A DNA stretch of 64,000 bases from Hyphomicrobiales bacterium (GCA_039973685.1 JBDWKL010000043.1:62001-126000); one strand, 5' to 3'. Positions 35,714 through 45,195 are shown, counted from the first letter of the stretch. Program-made: numbers and translations. The notes: generated by a model from the letters alone, not told the origin.

Positions 35714-35848
35714 TTCTGTAATCTTGAGACTGGCGTGAGACTGAGCAATCACCTCCATCAACACCCAATGGATAATTGAGCACTTAGGTTATGGGCGGGA
35801 TGCCAAACCTCAAGCTCCAATGAAGCACGGACCGTGGTTTAAACGTCC

Positions 35849-36784
35849 TCATTTTTTATGACCGTAAAGCGATCCCAACAACGTTGGTGTGAGATACATC
35901 GGGATTTGGTAGCAAGCAATAAACAGCAAAATTGGGTCCGTCACACTTAACGGCAATGCTGCAAGGAAAATTGCCAAATTACGGTTTCCCGCTGAAATAG
36001 AATAAGCGGCCCTGCTCTTTCCAATTTTGAAAAATCCCAGCCCATGCCATGTCATAATTTGCGTTCCAATATTTGCGGCAAAAGCCACACATAGGGTCAC
36101 GACGATTTCAAATGGTCGGTTGATTGCCGCATCTCCAAACCCTGTCATCAAACCTGTGACAATGACGGCCATCATAATTGTCGTTAAACCATCGATTGAT
36201 TTTACCTTAGGCTTGGATATTTCAGGGACAAAGAAACGGCGAATAGCAAAGGCCAGCATTGACGCTGCAAATATTATGAAGAACAGCTTCGCAGCGATCC
36301 AAACAATCATTTCAGGATCACCAAATGCTGGCATCAACCAGAGCGGAAGAAGGATCGTTAGCGGAAGCAGTGCAGTGGCGACGATCAGCAACCGCAGGGA
36401 CGGTGCAGGGTCGTTTCCGGTTATCATTGTTAGGCTGGGACTTGCTGATATTGGCGCTGATGAAAACACCAGAAGCAGCGCCACATAGATTGGATTGACC
36501 GTGTCAGTCAGCAGAAAGATGACGGCAAGCAGACACGGCAGTGTCACTTGAAAAATTGCGATGAAAAGCAAAACACCGCGCAGGTCACTTAGTTTGCCCA
36601 AGGCTTCGGCAGGTTTGATCCTAAGCGCTGCGAGAAACAGCAAAATGGCAATGCAATACCCAACCCAAGGGCGCACAGCATCCGCAATTGGCGGAACGAA
36701 AATTCCCACCAATAACCCACACACCAAAACCCATTTGCTGTGGGTGGAGGCCAGATGAAGAATGCTTTGGCGGGCAACCATCAC
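35849..36784 (-). CDS. bile acid:sodium symporter (BASS) family transporter
   Basis: 311 residues with about ten hydrophobic helices: VLVCGLLVGIFVPPIADAV, GVLLFIAIFQVTLPCLLAVIF, VALLLVFSSAPISASPSL and a final block SISAGNRNLAIFLAALP, which carries the family G-N-R-N motif. BASS proteins move organic anions, with Salmonella PanS moving ketopantoate. It starts inside the stop of the TRAP large-permease gene (4-base overlap) and is therefore part of that operon. A ketopantoate-reductase-like gene lies upstream of the same cluster. Substrate unknown. Confidence 0.85.
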   Translation of the reverse strand: MMVARQSILHLASTHSKWVLVCGLLVGIFVPPIADAVRPWVGYCIAILLFLAALRIKPAEALGKLSDLRGVLLFIAIFQVTLPCLLAVIFLLTDTVNPIYVALLLVFSSAPISASPSLTMITGNDPAPSLRLLIVATALLPLTILLPLWLMPAFGDPEMIVWIAAKLFFIIFAASMLAFAIRRFFVPEISKPKVKSIDGLTTIMMAVIVTGLMTGFGDAAINRPFEIVVTLCVAFAANIGTQIMTWHGLGFFKIGKSRAAYSISAGNRNLAIFLAALPLSVTDPILLFIACYQIPMYLTPTLLGSLYGHKK

Positions 36785-38091
36785 GAAGGATTGCTGCGAA
36801 TAGTCTCAGGCAACCAAGTCGCAAGCTCGGGGAAGAATATCAATACAAAGACCATCAAGATCATGATCCCAAACATCGGCAGCGCGGCCCTAGCGATGTA
36901 GTTCATCTGGTGATCGGTCATGCCTTGCAAGACGAACAGATTAAAGCCTATTGGCGGTGTGATTTGTGCCATCTCGATGACCACGGTTACGAATATACCG
37001 AACCAAATAACATCGATGCCCGCCTCGCGGATCATTGGTTCGACAATCGCCATTGTTAAGACGACGGCAGAGATGCCATCCAAAAAACAACCCAAAATGA
37101 TGTAAAAAACCAACAGGGCCATCAACAGCTCAAATCTTGATAGCTGCATGGTCGCGATCCAATCGGCCAATGCGCGTGGCAGACCTGTGTAGCCCATTGC
37201 TAAAGATAAAAAGGCCGCACCCGCCAAGATGAGCGTAATCATTGCCGAGGTTCGTACAGCACCCATTAGGGATTGTGAGAAGGAGCTGATGTTTAACGAC
37301 CCTTGGAAGGCTGCAAGCACCAAGGCACCCAGCACACCAAAGGCGGCAGCTTCGGTCGCGGAAGCAATGCCGTAATACATTGAGCCGATGACCAAAACAA
37401 TCAGAAGGATAACCGGAATAAGATAGGCAGAGTTTTTAACCTTCTGACTAAAGGGCATCTTCGCTTCGGGGGTTGGCTTATAGTTCGGTGAGACCAACGC
37501 ATAAATCGCGACATAAGCCATAAACATAGACGCCAAAACCAAACCCGGAATGACGCCTGCAATAAACAGTTCTCTAATCGATTCATTGATGCTGACACCA
37601 TAGACAATCAATGTCAGAGACGGCGGGATCATAAGGCCAAGCGTCGCAGCGCCTGCAAGTGTTCCAATGACCATGTGCTCTGGATAACCACGTTCTCGCA
37701 ACTCAGGGATCGACATGCGCCCAACGGTTGTAAGTGTTGCAGCCGATGAACCGGAAACGGCGGCAAAGACGGTGCAGCCGACGATATTGGTATGCACCAA
37801 ACCACCAGGCAAATAGGCCATCCATGGCGACAGCCCTTTGAACATGTCTTGCGATAATCGTGTTCGAAACAGAATTTCACCCATCCACACAAACAGGGGC
37901 AATGCCGTGAGTGTCCAAGAAGATGATGCGCCCCAGATCGTGTTGATCATCGCGCTACCAGCAGGCCTTCCCGCCAGCAGTTCAATGCCTATATAGGCAA
38001 CGCCCATAAGCGACAGGCCGACCCAAACACCCGACCCAAGAAAGAGGAAAAGTATGCCAAGAAAAATGCTAACGGCTACGAGCTGCTCCAT
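36781..38091 (-). CDS. dctM: TRAP transporter large permease subunit DctM
   Basis: 436 residues and about 12 membrane segments. Family stretches include AAVSGSSAATLTTVGRMSIPELRERGYP, AGAATLGLMIPPSLTLIVYG, MITLILAGAAFLSLAMGYTG and a C-terminal QITPPIGFNLFVLQGMT. It is the ion-coupled translocation subunit. It lies 3 bases after the small subunit, with the binding protein upstream in the same direction. Confidence 0.95.
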   Translation of the reverse strand: MEQLVAVSIFLGILFLFLGSGVWVGLSLMGVAYIGIELLAGRPAGSAMINTIWGASSSWTLTALPLFVWMGEILFRTRLSQDMFKGLSPWMAYLPGGLVHTNIVGCTVFAAVSGSSAATLTTVGRMSIPELRERGYPEHMVIGTLAGAATLGLMIPPSLTLIVYGVSINESIRELFIAGVIPGLVLASMFMAYVAIYALVSPNYKPTPEAKMPFSQKVKNSAYLIPVILLIVLVIGSMYYGIASATEAAAFGVLGALVLAAFQGSLNISSFSQSLMGAVRTSAMITLILAGAAFLSLAMGYTGLPRALADWIATMQLSRFELLMALLVFYIILGCFLDGISAVVLTMAIVEPMIREAGIDVIWFGIFVTVVIEMAQITPPIGFNLFVLQGMTDHQMNYIARAALPMFGIMILMVFVLIFFPELATWLPETIRSNPS

Positions 38092-38094
38092 CTC

Positions 38095-38625
38095 TTAATC
38101 AGCTCCAGTTTCTGTCATGCTGGTTTCGCGCACATTGGGCTTTCCCGTCATAACTAGCGTTATCAAGTTGTCCCAAAAACAAATGGCTAAAAGTACTGAG
38201 CCAACGGCCATGCTAATTTGCGGAATCCACAAGGGCGTCGCATCAAGGCCTGATGAAATGTCATTAAATTTGTGGGACTGAATTGTGAACTTGCAAGCAA
38301 ACCATGCAAACAATGTTGTAATCACTGTCCCAGCACCGTAGCTCCAAACCTCGCCCCAAAATTTGTATTTCCCAAGGGCTGTTAAAAGCAATGAAACGCG
38401 AATATGTGACCCATGATTAAAGGCATAAGCGAAGCCAAAAAAACTTGCCGCTGCCATCGCATAACCCGCATAATCTGGACCGCCTCTAAAGGGGAAACCG
38501 AAGTTGCGTGAGGCGATCTGTAAGACAATCATGCAAACGATTGTAATAAGGCACAGCGCTGAAGCGATCCCGCCAGCGAGATAAGCGCCATCTAAAATTC
38601 GTCTGACAGACTTCCCCATATTCAC
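38095..38625 (-). CDS. dctQ: TRAP transporter small permease subunit DctQ
   Basis: 176 residues with four hydrophobic segments: AYLAGGIASALCLITIVCMIVLQ, GYAMAAASFFGFAYAF, GAGTVITTLFAWFACKF and SMAVGSVLLAICFWDNLI. The GxHIRVSLL motif (HGSHIRVSLLLTAL) between segments 2 and 3 is typical. It partners with the DctM encoded next. Confidence 0.93.
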   Translation of the reverse strand: MNMGKSVRRILDGAYLAGGIASALCLITIVCMIVLQIASRNFGFPFRGGPDYAGYAMAAASFFGFAYAFNHGSHIRVSLLLTALGKYKFWGEVWSYGAGTVITTLFAWFACKFTIQSHKFNDISSGLDATPLWIPQISMAVGSVLLAICFWDNLITLVMTGKPNVRETSMTETGAD

Positions 38626-38663
38626 CCTCGATTGACTTGCAAATTATTCATACTGCAAAAGAG

Positions 38664-38702
38664 TGAGTGGCAACGATTATTGAATGATATCATTGTCACT
38701 CA
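38664..38702 (-). terminator. intercistronic hairpin between dctP and dctQ
   Basis: TGAGTGACAATGAT pairs with ATCGTTGCCACTCA on the minus strand with one mismatch and one GT wobble, and is followed by CTCTTTTGC. It separates the highly expressed binding-protein gene from the permease genes. Confidence 0.6.
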
Positions 38703-38719
38703 TTTTGTAATCAGGCCGC

Positions 38720-39697
38720 TTAATTAGCCTTGAAAGTGTCGACGATTGACTTGCCGGTATCACCAGCTGCATCCAACCATTCATTGGTCATGGTTACGCC
38801 AATTGCCTGCAATTCAGCTTTCAGACCATCTGACGCTGCTTCGACAGTCATACCGCCCTTACGAAGACCGTCGTAAGTGAATTGAGTATAATCCTTTGAC
38901 TGCTGCAATCCCCGCGCTTGTGCTTCCGTTCCACATGAAGTGAGCGCTGCTTTTTGACTATCGTCAAGTTTTGCATAAGCATCTTTATTGACCATCACAG
39001 TATTACGTGGAAGCCAAGAATCGACCTCGTAGAAATTTGTGACGCCTGCATCAAACACTTTTCTGTCGAAGCCAGTAGCGCCTGATGAAACCATTGATTC
39101 AACAGCATTGGTTGAAAATGCCTGCTGAATTTCCGCCGCTTCAATCTGTGTTGGCTGCATGCCAGCTAGCTCAGCGAAACGTGATGTTGCCGCATTATAA
39201 GCGCGGAATTTTACGCCCTTCATGTCTGCAACTGAGTTTACTTCTTTCTTGAAATACAAGCCCTGCGGTGGCCACGGAACGGAATAAAGAAGTTGTAGGT
39301 TTTGCTCATCAAGCGCTTTTTCAAGTTCACCTTTGGCAGCATTAAATAGCTTTACAGACTCATCAAAAGACGTTGCAAGAAACGGTACGGAATCGACACC
39401 AAACACTGGGTTCTCGTTGGCATGGGCAGAAAGCAGCCGTTCGCCGATGGAGACATCACCTGTTTGTATCGCCCGCTTAATTTCGCCGCCCTTAAATAGT
39501 GAGCCGCCAGGATGGGTTACGATTTCAAGCCCACCGCCTGTTTTGTCTGTCACGCATTTAGCAAATTCTGCGCCATTTTTTGAATGAAAATTGGATGCGG
39601 AATAGGCCATTGGCATATCCCATTTTTCTGCAAAAGCAGCTGAGGTCATGGCGAGGCCAACGGCTGTCGCTGACACAAGAACAGTAATACTTTTCAT
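38720..39697 (-). CDS. dctP: TRAP transporter solute-binding protein DctP
   Basis: 325 residues from MKSITVLVSATAVG, whose ATG has GGGAGGA six bases upstream; the longer ORF adds 30 unlikely residues. It has a Sec signal peptide ending SAAFAEKWD. Mature stretches AYSASNFHSKNGAEFAKCV, ETGDVSIGE-type (AIQTGDVSIGERLLSAHA), MKGVKFRAYNAATSRFAELAG and the family-diagnostic STNAVESMVSSGATG are visible. It delivers a small carboxylate to DctQM. The ligand is unknown. Confidence 0.92.
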   Translation of the reverse strand: MKSITVLVSATAVGLAMTSAAFAEKWDMPMAYSASNFHSKNGAEFAKCVTDKTGGGLEIVTHPGGSLFKGGEIKRAIQTGDVSIGERLLSAHANENPVFGVDSVPFLATSFDESVKLFNAAKGELEKALDEQNLQLLYSVPWPPQGLYFKKEVNSVADMKGVKFRAYNAATSRFAELAGMQPTQIEAAEIQQAFSTNAVESMVSSGATGFDRKVFDAGVTNFYEVDSWLPRNTVMVNKDAYAKLDDSQKAALTSCGTEAQARGLQQSKDYTQFTYDGLRKGGMTVEAASDGLKAELQAIGVTMTNEWLDAAGDTGKSIVDTFKAN

Positions 39698-39998
39698 CTT
39701 ATTCCTCCCATTGTTAATACCATATGGAAGCGTTTTACTGGTGAGGTTGCAAGGCCTAATCTGAATAAATTGTTTTGAGTCATTCAAGGTTATTCATGCC
39801 AGCAGCAATTCGCCGACTATTGGTATTTAATGTTGGGATCTAGACGGCGTGTGTCGCAATTTCGTTCCCGTTCCTGAATGGACCAATGACCGCTTAAAAG
39901 TTTTTAGAGAGCGCTCCAAAGCTCAGAGCGCCCGCTCTCAACTGAGATTTTTAGACTTTAAATATCCCGTCATTCGCAAAATAACACCAACCTTACAA
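39698..39998. promoter_or_regulatory. 301-base spacer: TRAP promoter region plus a hairpin
   Basis: No gene is seen between dctP and the ketopantoate-reductase-like gene. A hairpin with GAGAGCG/CGCTCTC arms (39907-39939) and nested GCGCTC repeats lies about 60 bases after the reductase stop and is followed on the minus strand by TAAAAACTTTT; it could be a weak terminator. The dctP promoter must lie in the remaining 200 bases, where no clear consensus was found. Confidence 0.4.
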
Positions 39999-41048
39999 TT
40001 AGGCCGCGGCGCGGTTTGCCTGTAGTTTTTCGTCAACAGTTTCAACGATTTCGTCGATCACAGATGAGTTCATGTTTCGTTGACGTCCGATCATTTGAAC
40101 CACGCGATCAACCCGTTCTATGTAAGGTGCGCCCGCGTAAACAGCCCGTGCTGCTGATGATGGATTGAGAAGGTTTTGTGCAGCAGCTGCATATTTTTCA
40201 AACGGCACTTGATCGCTCGCGTCAGCGCCAAGATCACGGGCGAGTGTATTGACCCATTCATATATCGCGCGAGACTGCTCCACGTCACCGTGAACCGCTT
40301 CTTTAATCGGCTTCACTTCACCTCTGGTAATGCAACGATAATTCCCCGTCAAAAGCATGCTCCACTTAGCGATTGGGACAAAGATTGAATCGTGCGTGCG
40401 AAGTTTCACTGGAATTTCGCGATCACTCAACCGCACGTTTTCGACGTCTGTTTCTAGTTCTCTTAGAATATTCGTATAGGCATTGTCTTCAAAAGCGGCG
40501 GCTTTAAAATTCGTTGGTAGGCCCACTTGAAGAACGTTGAGCCCTTCTTCTGGAGGCCGAACAGCTTGGGGGTCTGGGCTACAAAGGGTGACAAGCGTCG
40601 GATCGAAATCGGCCCACACACTCGCATCAGTGTAGCATGTTTCTAATTCCCCATGATCCAAACCTTTGATCCGCTTTAAGTATGGCAACGGTGGCATGTT
40701 CATAATTGAAAGGCATGGCTTGCCGCTTTTTGCAATTTTAGCCAAGAGGTTTTTGATCACGTCAACGCGGTATTGTGGCTCCTGCATTGCAAACCCAATC
40801 AAATCATATTCTTCAGGCTTCGCTTCAGCAGGCGTAATTGCCTTGAGATTTCCAGGAAACGCCGACGACATTAAAACAGTAAAGTCAGCATCGCCACGCA
40901 GTTTAATACGAACGATGGTTCCTTTTTCATTGATAAGCTCAGCCTCCTCTGGGAGACACACCAAAGTCACGTTGTGACCAGCCATCAAAAGTTTGGTAGA
41001 AAGAAGCGACCCGTAGGACGCGCCTAAGATGAGAACATTATAAGCCAT
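39999..41048 (-). CDS. ketopantoate reductase (ApbA/PanE)-like oxidoreductase
   Basis: 349 residues. The N-terminal Rossmann segment NVLILGASYGSLLSTKLLMAGHNV (about residues 4-27) is followed by EEYDLIGFAMQEPQYRVDV. The C-terminal helical domain has PIAKWSMLLTGNYRCITRGEV, which keeps the Lys and an Asn expected of the PanE active site. The GxGxxG motif appears as GASYGS, a variant. Overall identity to true PanE looks low, so it is better called a relative of unknown substrate, perhaps a 2-oxo or 2-hydroxy acid. It precedes the TRAP operon by 301 bases. Confidence 0.65.
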   Translation of the reverse strand: MAYNVLILGASYGSLLSTKLLMAGHNVTLVCLPEEAELINEKGTIVRIKLRGDADFTVLMSSAFPGNLKAITPAEAKPEEYDLIGFAMQEPQYRVDVIKNLLAKIAKSGKPCLSIMNMPPLPYLKRIKGLDHGELETCYTDASVWADFDPTLVTLCSPDPQAVRPPEEGLNVLQVGLPTNFKAAAFEDNAYTNILRELETDVENVRLSDREIPVKLRTHDSIFVPIAKWSMLLTGNYRCITRGEVKPIKEAVHGDVEQSRAIYEWVNTLARDLGADASDQVPFEKYAAAAQNLLNPSSAARAVYAGAPYIERVDRVVQMIGRQRNMNSSVIDEIVETVDEKLQANRAAA

Positions 41049-41095
41049 TATTTCCTCCCCGTTTAATCAATTAATAAAATAGACGGAAAGACTGA

Positions 41096-41119
41096 CATTG
41101 ATGTTGAGCAACATCAATG
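41096..41119. promoter_or_regulatory. 24-bp perfect inverted repeat, possible operator
   Basis: CATTGATGTTG-AG-CAACATCAATG has 11-bp perfect arms and a 2-base centre. It lies 48 bases upstream of the start of the ketopantoate-reductase-like gene, inside its 217-base leader. There is no T-run after it on either strand, so an operator is more likely than a terminator. Confidence 0.55.
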
Positions 41120-41265
41120 CGATATTATAAACTATTTGGACTAACACTTATTCATATTAGTTGAAAATTTACATGGCTTTATTTAACTCATAGACCGAGT
41201 CCAACTGCTGGTTCCGCGTTAGCATCAATAGAACCGAATTGGCTGATTGGATGAGTATCTAATAC

Positions 41266-42411
41266 CTAAATCAAAGCCTCAAACAGCGCTCTTGTGTTTT
41301 CTGCGGTCATCTCAATCGGATTACCACCCGTACTAGGATCGCGAAGAGCAGCATCTGTAAGCGCATCAATATCTGGATCAGTTACGCCTAACTCAGTGAG
41401 TGTTTTGGGAATGGCGAACGATGCATTGAAATCATCTACGAACGCACAGAACCCGTCAAACCCGCCATCGATACCAAGATAACCTGCTGCCGTATCAAAT
41501 CGGCTGCGAATGGCATCGGCATTAAACTTCAGCACCTCAGGCATGCAAACAGCATTGGTTGTGCCGTGATGGGTGTGGTGCATTGCGCCAATTGGATGGC
41601 TTAGGGCGTGGATTGCGCCTAAGCCTTTTTGAAAGGCTGTAGAACCCATTGCAGCTGCACTCATCATATGCGCGCGCGCTTCAATATTAGCCCCATCATT
41701 GTAGGCAGTGGGCAGATAGTCTTTCACAAGCCGCATCCCTTCGAGCGCGATACCTTGGCTCATTGGATGATAATGCGGCGAAGAATAAGCTTCCACGCAA
41801 TGGGCAAAGGCATCCAAGCCTGTACCCGCCGTAATGAACTTTGGCATACCCACCGTGAGCTCAGGGTCGGCTATCACCACCACTGGCAGCATCTTGGGAT
41901 GGAAGATGATTTTCTTCTCATTCGTTTCTGAATTGGTGATTACGCTTGCACGCCCAACTTCTGACCCTGTGCCAGCCGTGGTTGGTACAGCAACAACGGG
42001 CGCAATGCCGTCAGGGTCTGCCCGTGTCCACCAGTCTCCAATGTCCTCAAAGTCCCACATAGGGCGCGTTTGCCCTGCCATGAAGGCGATGACCTTCGCA
42101 AGATCCAAACCGGATCCACCACCAAATGCGATCACGCCGTCAAACCCACCATCGCGGTAGAACTTCACGCCCTCCTCCGCGTTTTTGTCTGTTGGGTTCG
42201 GATCAACATCCGCAAAAATTGCAGCACCCAGTCCCGCCTCTTCCAGCAAGCTCAAAGTGCGCTTGGTGATTTCCATCTCCGCAAGGCCACGGTCAGTCAC
42301 GAGCAGCGGCTTCGTGATGCCTGCGGTCGCACATGCATGGGCAATTTCATCAATACGGCCAGCACCAAAACGGATCGGGGTTGGGTAATTCCAATTAGCG
42401 TTCAAAGTCAT
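41266..42411 (-). CDS. iron-containing (type III) alcohol dehydrogenase
   Basis: 381 residues. The NAD-binding GFDGVIAFGGGSGLDLAKVIA, VPTTAGTGSEVGRASVI, and metal ligands in GTGLDAFAHCVEAY (Asp and His) and HALSHPIGAMHHTHHG (two His) identify the Fe-ADH family. It reduces or oxidises a short-chain alcohol/aldehyde or hydroxy/semialdehyde acid. The ATG overlaps the stop of the aldehyde dehydrogenase gene (ATGA), so it is the last gene of the operon that starts at the N-formylglutamate amidohydrolase gene. Confidence 0.95.
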   Translation of the reverse strand: MTLNANWNYPTPIRFGAGRIDEIAHACATAGITKPLLVTDRGLAEMEITKRTLSLLEEAGLGAAIFADVDPNPTDKNAEEGVKFYRDGGFDGVIAFGGGSGLDLAKVIAFMAGQTRPMWDFEDIGDWWTRADPDGIAPVVAVPTTAGTGSEVGRASVITNSETNEKKIIFHPKMLPVVVIADPELTVGMPKFITAGTGLDAFAHCVEAYSSPHYHPMSQGIALEGMRLVKDYLPTAYNDGANIEARAHMMSAAAMGSTAFQKGLGAIHALSHPIGAMHHTHHGTTNAVCMPEVLKFNADAIRSRFDTAAGYLGIDGGFDGFCAFVDDFNASFAIPKTLTELGVTDPDIDALTDAALRDPSTGGNPIEMTAENTRALFEALI

Positions 42412-43814
42412 TTGGTACTCTTCTTCATATGATAGGATTTAGGGCGCGTGAGATTGTGATATCCAATCACAGACAATCCTCCACCGCGACCAGTATTCTT
42501 GCATCCAGTCCAACACAATGCTGGGTCCAGATAATCACATCGGTTCATGAACACAGTGCCGGTTTCCAGCTGACGGCCAATTTCAAACGCCTTGTCTGCG
42601 TCATCCGTCCATAGAGAACAGGTGAGACCAAACTCACTATCGTTCATGAGGGCAATGGCTTCCTCATCATCTTTAACAGACATAATACCAACAGCGGGGC
42701 CAAAGGTTTCGTCCCGCATGATCCGCATATCGTGGGTGACACCTGTCAGAATTTGTGGCGTCACATAAGCACCGCCATCATCTTCGGCAAAGGTTGGAAT
42801 ATGGGCCATCGCGCCCTGCCCGACAGCTTCATCAATTTGCGCACGCACTTCCGCGGCAAAGCGAACATTCGCCATTGGACCAATCGTGGTATCTTCATCA
42901 AACGGATTGCCAAGCTTGTAAGTTTTAACAAGGGCGACTGCCTTTTCAACGAAGGCATCAAAGAGACTTTCATGCACATAAATGCGCTCTATCCCGCAGC
43001 AGCATTGGCCAGCATTAAACATGGCACCATCAATCAATGTATCAACAGCCGCATCAAGGTCAGCATCTGCTCGCACGTAGCCTGGGTCTTTACCGCCAAG
43101 CTCCGTAGAGACGGCAGTAAATGTGCCTGCTGCTGCCCGCTCCATCGCTTGGCCACCGCCAACAGAACCTGTGAAATTCACAAAGCCGAACGAGCGCTCG
43201 GAAATCAGTTTAGACGTTGTGTCATGATCTAAAACCACATTGGTGAAAACGCCCTTCGGCACACCCGCTGCTTCAAAAGCATCAGCTAAATGCTCGCCCA
43301 CAAGCAACGTTTGCGAAGCGTGTTTTAGCACCACCGCATTGCCTGCAATCAGCGCTGGCGCGACCGTATTGATCGCGGTCATATAGGGATAGTTCCACGG
43401 TGCCACAACCAAAACCACGCCATGCGGTTCGCGCTCAATTTTGCGGATAAAATTATCAGACTGTTCAAGCTCAATCGGGGCCAATGCCTCTTCAGCAATG
43501 GATGCCATATAATCTGCCCGCTCTTTAAAGCCACCAAACTCACCGCCATAGCGAACAGGACGCCCCATTTGATTGGCAATGATGGAAACCATGCGGTCGG
43601 TCGTCTGGCCGATATAGGCAACGGCTTTATTGACGGCATCAATACGCTCAGCTAAAGGCCGCGCCCCCCATGCTTTTTGCGCTTCTTTTGCCTGCTCTAC
43701 AGTGCTTCTCGCTTCGTCCGCAGATAAAATAGCACGCTCTGCGTAAACCGACCCGTCAATTGGGGAGATGCATTTAATCGTATTGCTCAAGTTATTAGGC
43801 CTTTTCAAATCCAC
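42408..43814 (-). CDS. NAD(P)-dependent aldehyde dehydrogenase
   Basis: 468 residues, taken from a GTG that overlaps the ligase gene by 20 bases; a TTG further in is an alternative. VLVVAPWNYPY, NFTGSVGGGQAMER (cofactor loop), STELGGKDPGYV (catalytic Glu) and FNAGQCCCGIERIYVHE (catalytic Cys in GQCC) are in the right order. With the ligase-like gene upstream it may oxidise a gamma-glutamyl aldehyde, as in the Puu polyamine route; that is inference. The C-terminus ends in a basic tail. Confidence 0.93.
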   Translation of the reverse strand: MDLKRPNNLSNTIKCISPIDGSVYAERAILSADEARSTVEQAKEAQKAWGARPLAERIDAVNKAVAYIGQTTDRMVSIIANQMGRPVRYGGEFGGFKERADYMASIAEEALAPIELEQSDNFIRKIEREPHGVVLVVAPWNYPYMTAINTVAPALIAGNAVVLKHASQTLLVGEHLADAFEAAGVPKGVFTNVVLDHDTTSKLISERSFGFVNFTGSVGGGQAMERAAAGTFTAVSTELGGKDPGYVRADADLDAAVDTLIDGAMFNAGQCCCGIERIYVHESLFDAFVEKAVALVKTYKLGNPFDEDTTIGPMANVRFAAEVRAQIDEAVGQGAMAHIPTFAEDDGGAYVTPQILTGVTHDMRIMRDETFGPAVGIMSVKDDEEAIALMNDSEFGLTCSLWTDDADKAFEIGRQLETGTVFMNRCDYLDPALCWTGCKNTGRGGGLSVIGYHNLTRPKSYHMKKSTK

Positions 43815-45159
43815 GTGCGATTTCCCAATCGGTCACGGTCTGGTCAAATTCTTCCTGCTCCCATTCGGCGCAGCGTGTGTAATGGTCTACAACATAATCC
43901 CCCATCGCCTCGCGCATAAACGCAGAAGAGCGAAGGCTTTCAGTCGCAGTGATAAGGGTGCGCGGCACATCCGGCACGGCGTCATTGTTATACATATCAC
44001 CGTCAGCGGGTGGTGCCAGTTCCAATTTATCTTCAATCCCTTTAAGGCCAGCCGCAATGAGGGCGGCTTGTGCTAAATAAGGGTTCATATCGGAACCTGG
44101 AATACGGCACTCAACGCGAACCCCCTTGGTGTCAGCGCCACATAGTCGGAAGCCTGCGGTTCGATTATCCACCGACCATGCCGTCTTTGTCGGTGCAAAC
44201 GAGCCTTTAGAAAACCGCTTATAAGAATTGACATAGGGCGCAAAGAAATACGTGCATTCACTGGCATAAGCGATGAGGCCCGCCACGAAATGTTCCATCA
44301 GCTTCGACATACCATGCTTGCCATTGGGATCATGAAAGATATTCTTGCCATCTTGCCAAAGCGACATATGCACGTGGCTTGCACTGCCAACACGGTCTTT
44401 ATGCCATTTCGGTAAGAAGCTTGCAGAATGCCCCTTTTGCCATGCGATCTCTTTGGTCGCGTGCTTGGCAATGGTGTGGTGATCGGCACAGGCAAGCGCA
44501 TCAGCATATTTGATATTCAACTCCTCCTGCCCCGCTTCCGCTTCCCCTTTCGTATTCTCAACAGGGATGCCAGCCGCATACAAATGATTACGCAACGGGC
44601 GCATCACGTGTTCTTCTTTTGAGGTTTGGAGGATGTTGTAATCTTCGTTATAGGGACCGAGTGGTTGAAGGTCGCGATATCCTTCGCGCCGCAATTCATC
44701 CAAAGGCTTTTGGAAGATGAAAAACTCAAGCTCCGTTGCCATCTTCGGGCTTAAGCCGCTAGCTTCTAACTTTGCAATTTGTTCTTTTAAAATTTGGCGC
44801 GGTGAATGCGGCACCGGCTTGTGGGTGTGGTGATCTAAAATATCGCAAAGAACCATCGCCGTTCCCTCTAACCAAGGCATTAGGCGCAGGGTTGAAAGAT
44901 CTGGTTTCATCACATAGTCGCCATACCCTTCACGCCAACTGGTAGAGGCATAACCATCTGGTGTTGCCATCTCCAAATCAGTCGCAAGCAAATAATTGCA
45001 GCAATGAGTTTCTTGGTGAGAGCTTTCGAGGAAATTTGAGACGTGGAACCGCTTACCCATTAATCGACCTTGCATATCGACAAGGCAAACAAGAACAGTG
45101 TCTATCGTTCCGCTTGCGGCAAGTTCTTTCAGCGTATCAAAGGTCAATGGCGATGTCAT
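43795..45159 (-). CDS. glutamine synthetase-like gamma-glutamyl-amine ligase (PuuA/GlnA3 type)
   Basis: 454 residues. VDMQGRLMGKRFHVSNF at the N-terminus is the beta-grasp part. MATELEFFIF (metal-binding Glu), GEAEAGQEELNIKYADAL, ASHVHMSLW (His of the ammonium/glutamate site region), FAPYVNSYKRFSKGSFAP, and RLCGADTKGVRVECRIPGSDMNPYLAQAALIAAGL follow in family order. These are GS catalytic motifs, but the sequence belongs to the non-housekeeping branch that glutamylates amines such as putrescine, ethanolamine or isopropylamine. Neighbouring aldehyde and alcohol dehydrogenase genes support an amine- or amino-alcohol-catabolic role. Confidence 0.9.
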   Translation of the reverse strand: MTSPLTFDTLKELAASGTIDTVLVCLVDMQGRLMGKRFHVSNFLESSHQETHCCNYLLATDLEMATPDGYASTSWREGYGDYVMKPDLSTLRLMPWLEGTAMVLCDILDHHTHKPVPHSPRQILKEQIAKLEASGLSPKMATELEFFIFQKPLDELRREGYRDLQPLGPYNEDYNILQTSKEEHVMRPLRNHLYAAGIPVENTKGEAEAGQEELNIKYADALACADHHTIAKHATKEIAWQKGHSASFLPKWHKDRVGSASHVHMSLWQDGKNIFHDPNGKHGMSKLMEHFVAGLIAYASECTYFFAPYVNSYKRFSKGSFAPTKTAWSVDNRTAGFRLCGADTKGVRVECRIPGSDMNPYLAQAALIAAGLKGIEDKLELAPPADGDMYNNDAVPDVPRTLITATESLRSSAFMREAMGDYVVDHYTRCAEWEQEEFDQTVTDWEIARGFEKA

Positions 45160-45195
45160 GAAGCGATGTCTTTCTGATTAGTGATTAGATAAAGA

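Noticed and set aside
39907-39939. Hairpin as a regulatory RNA or strong terminator
   Set aside because: The stem is only 7 bp with a 19-base loop and no immediate T-run; kept only as part of the spacer description.
41219-41225. TTAGCAT before the alcohol dehydrogenase end
   Set aside because: Only the first seven bases match the nicotinate-block motif; the following CAATAGAA lacks the A-rich half and the site is not upstream of a related gene.
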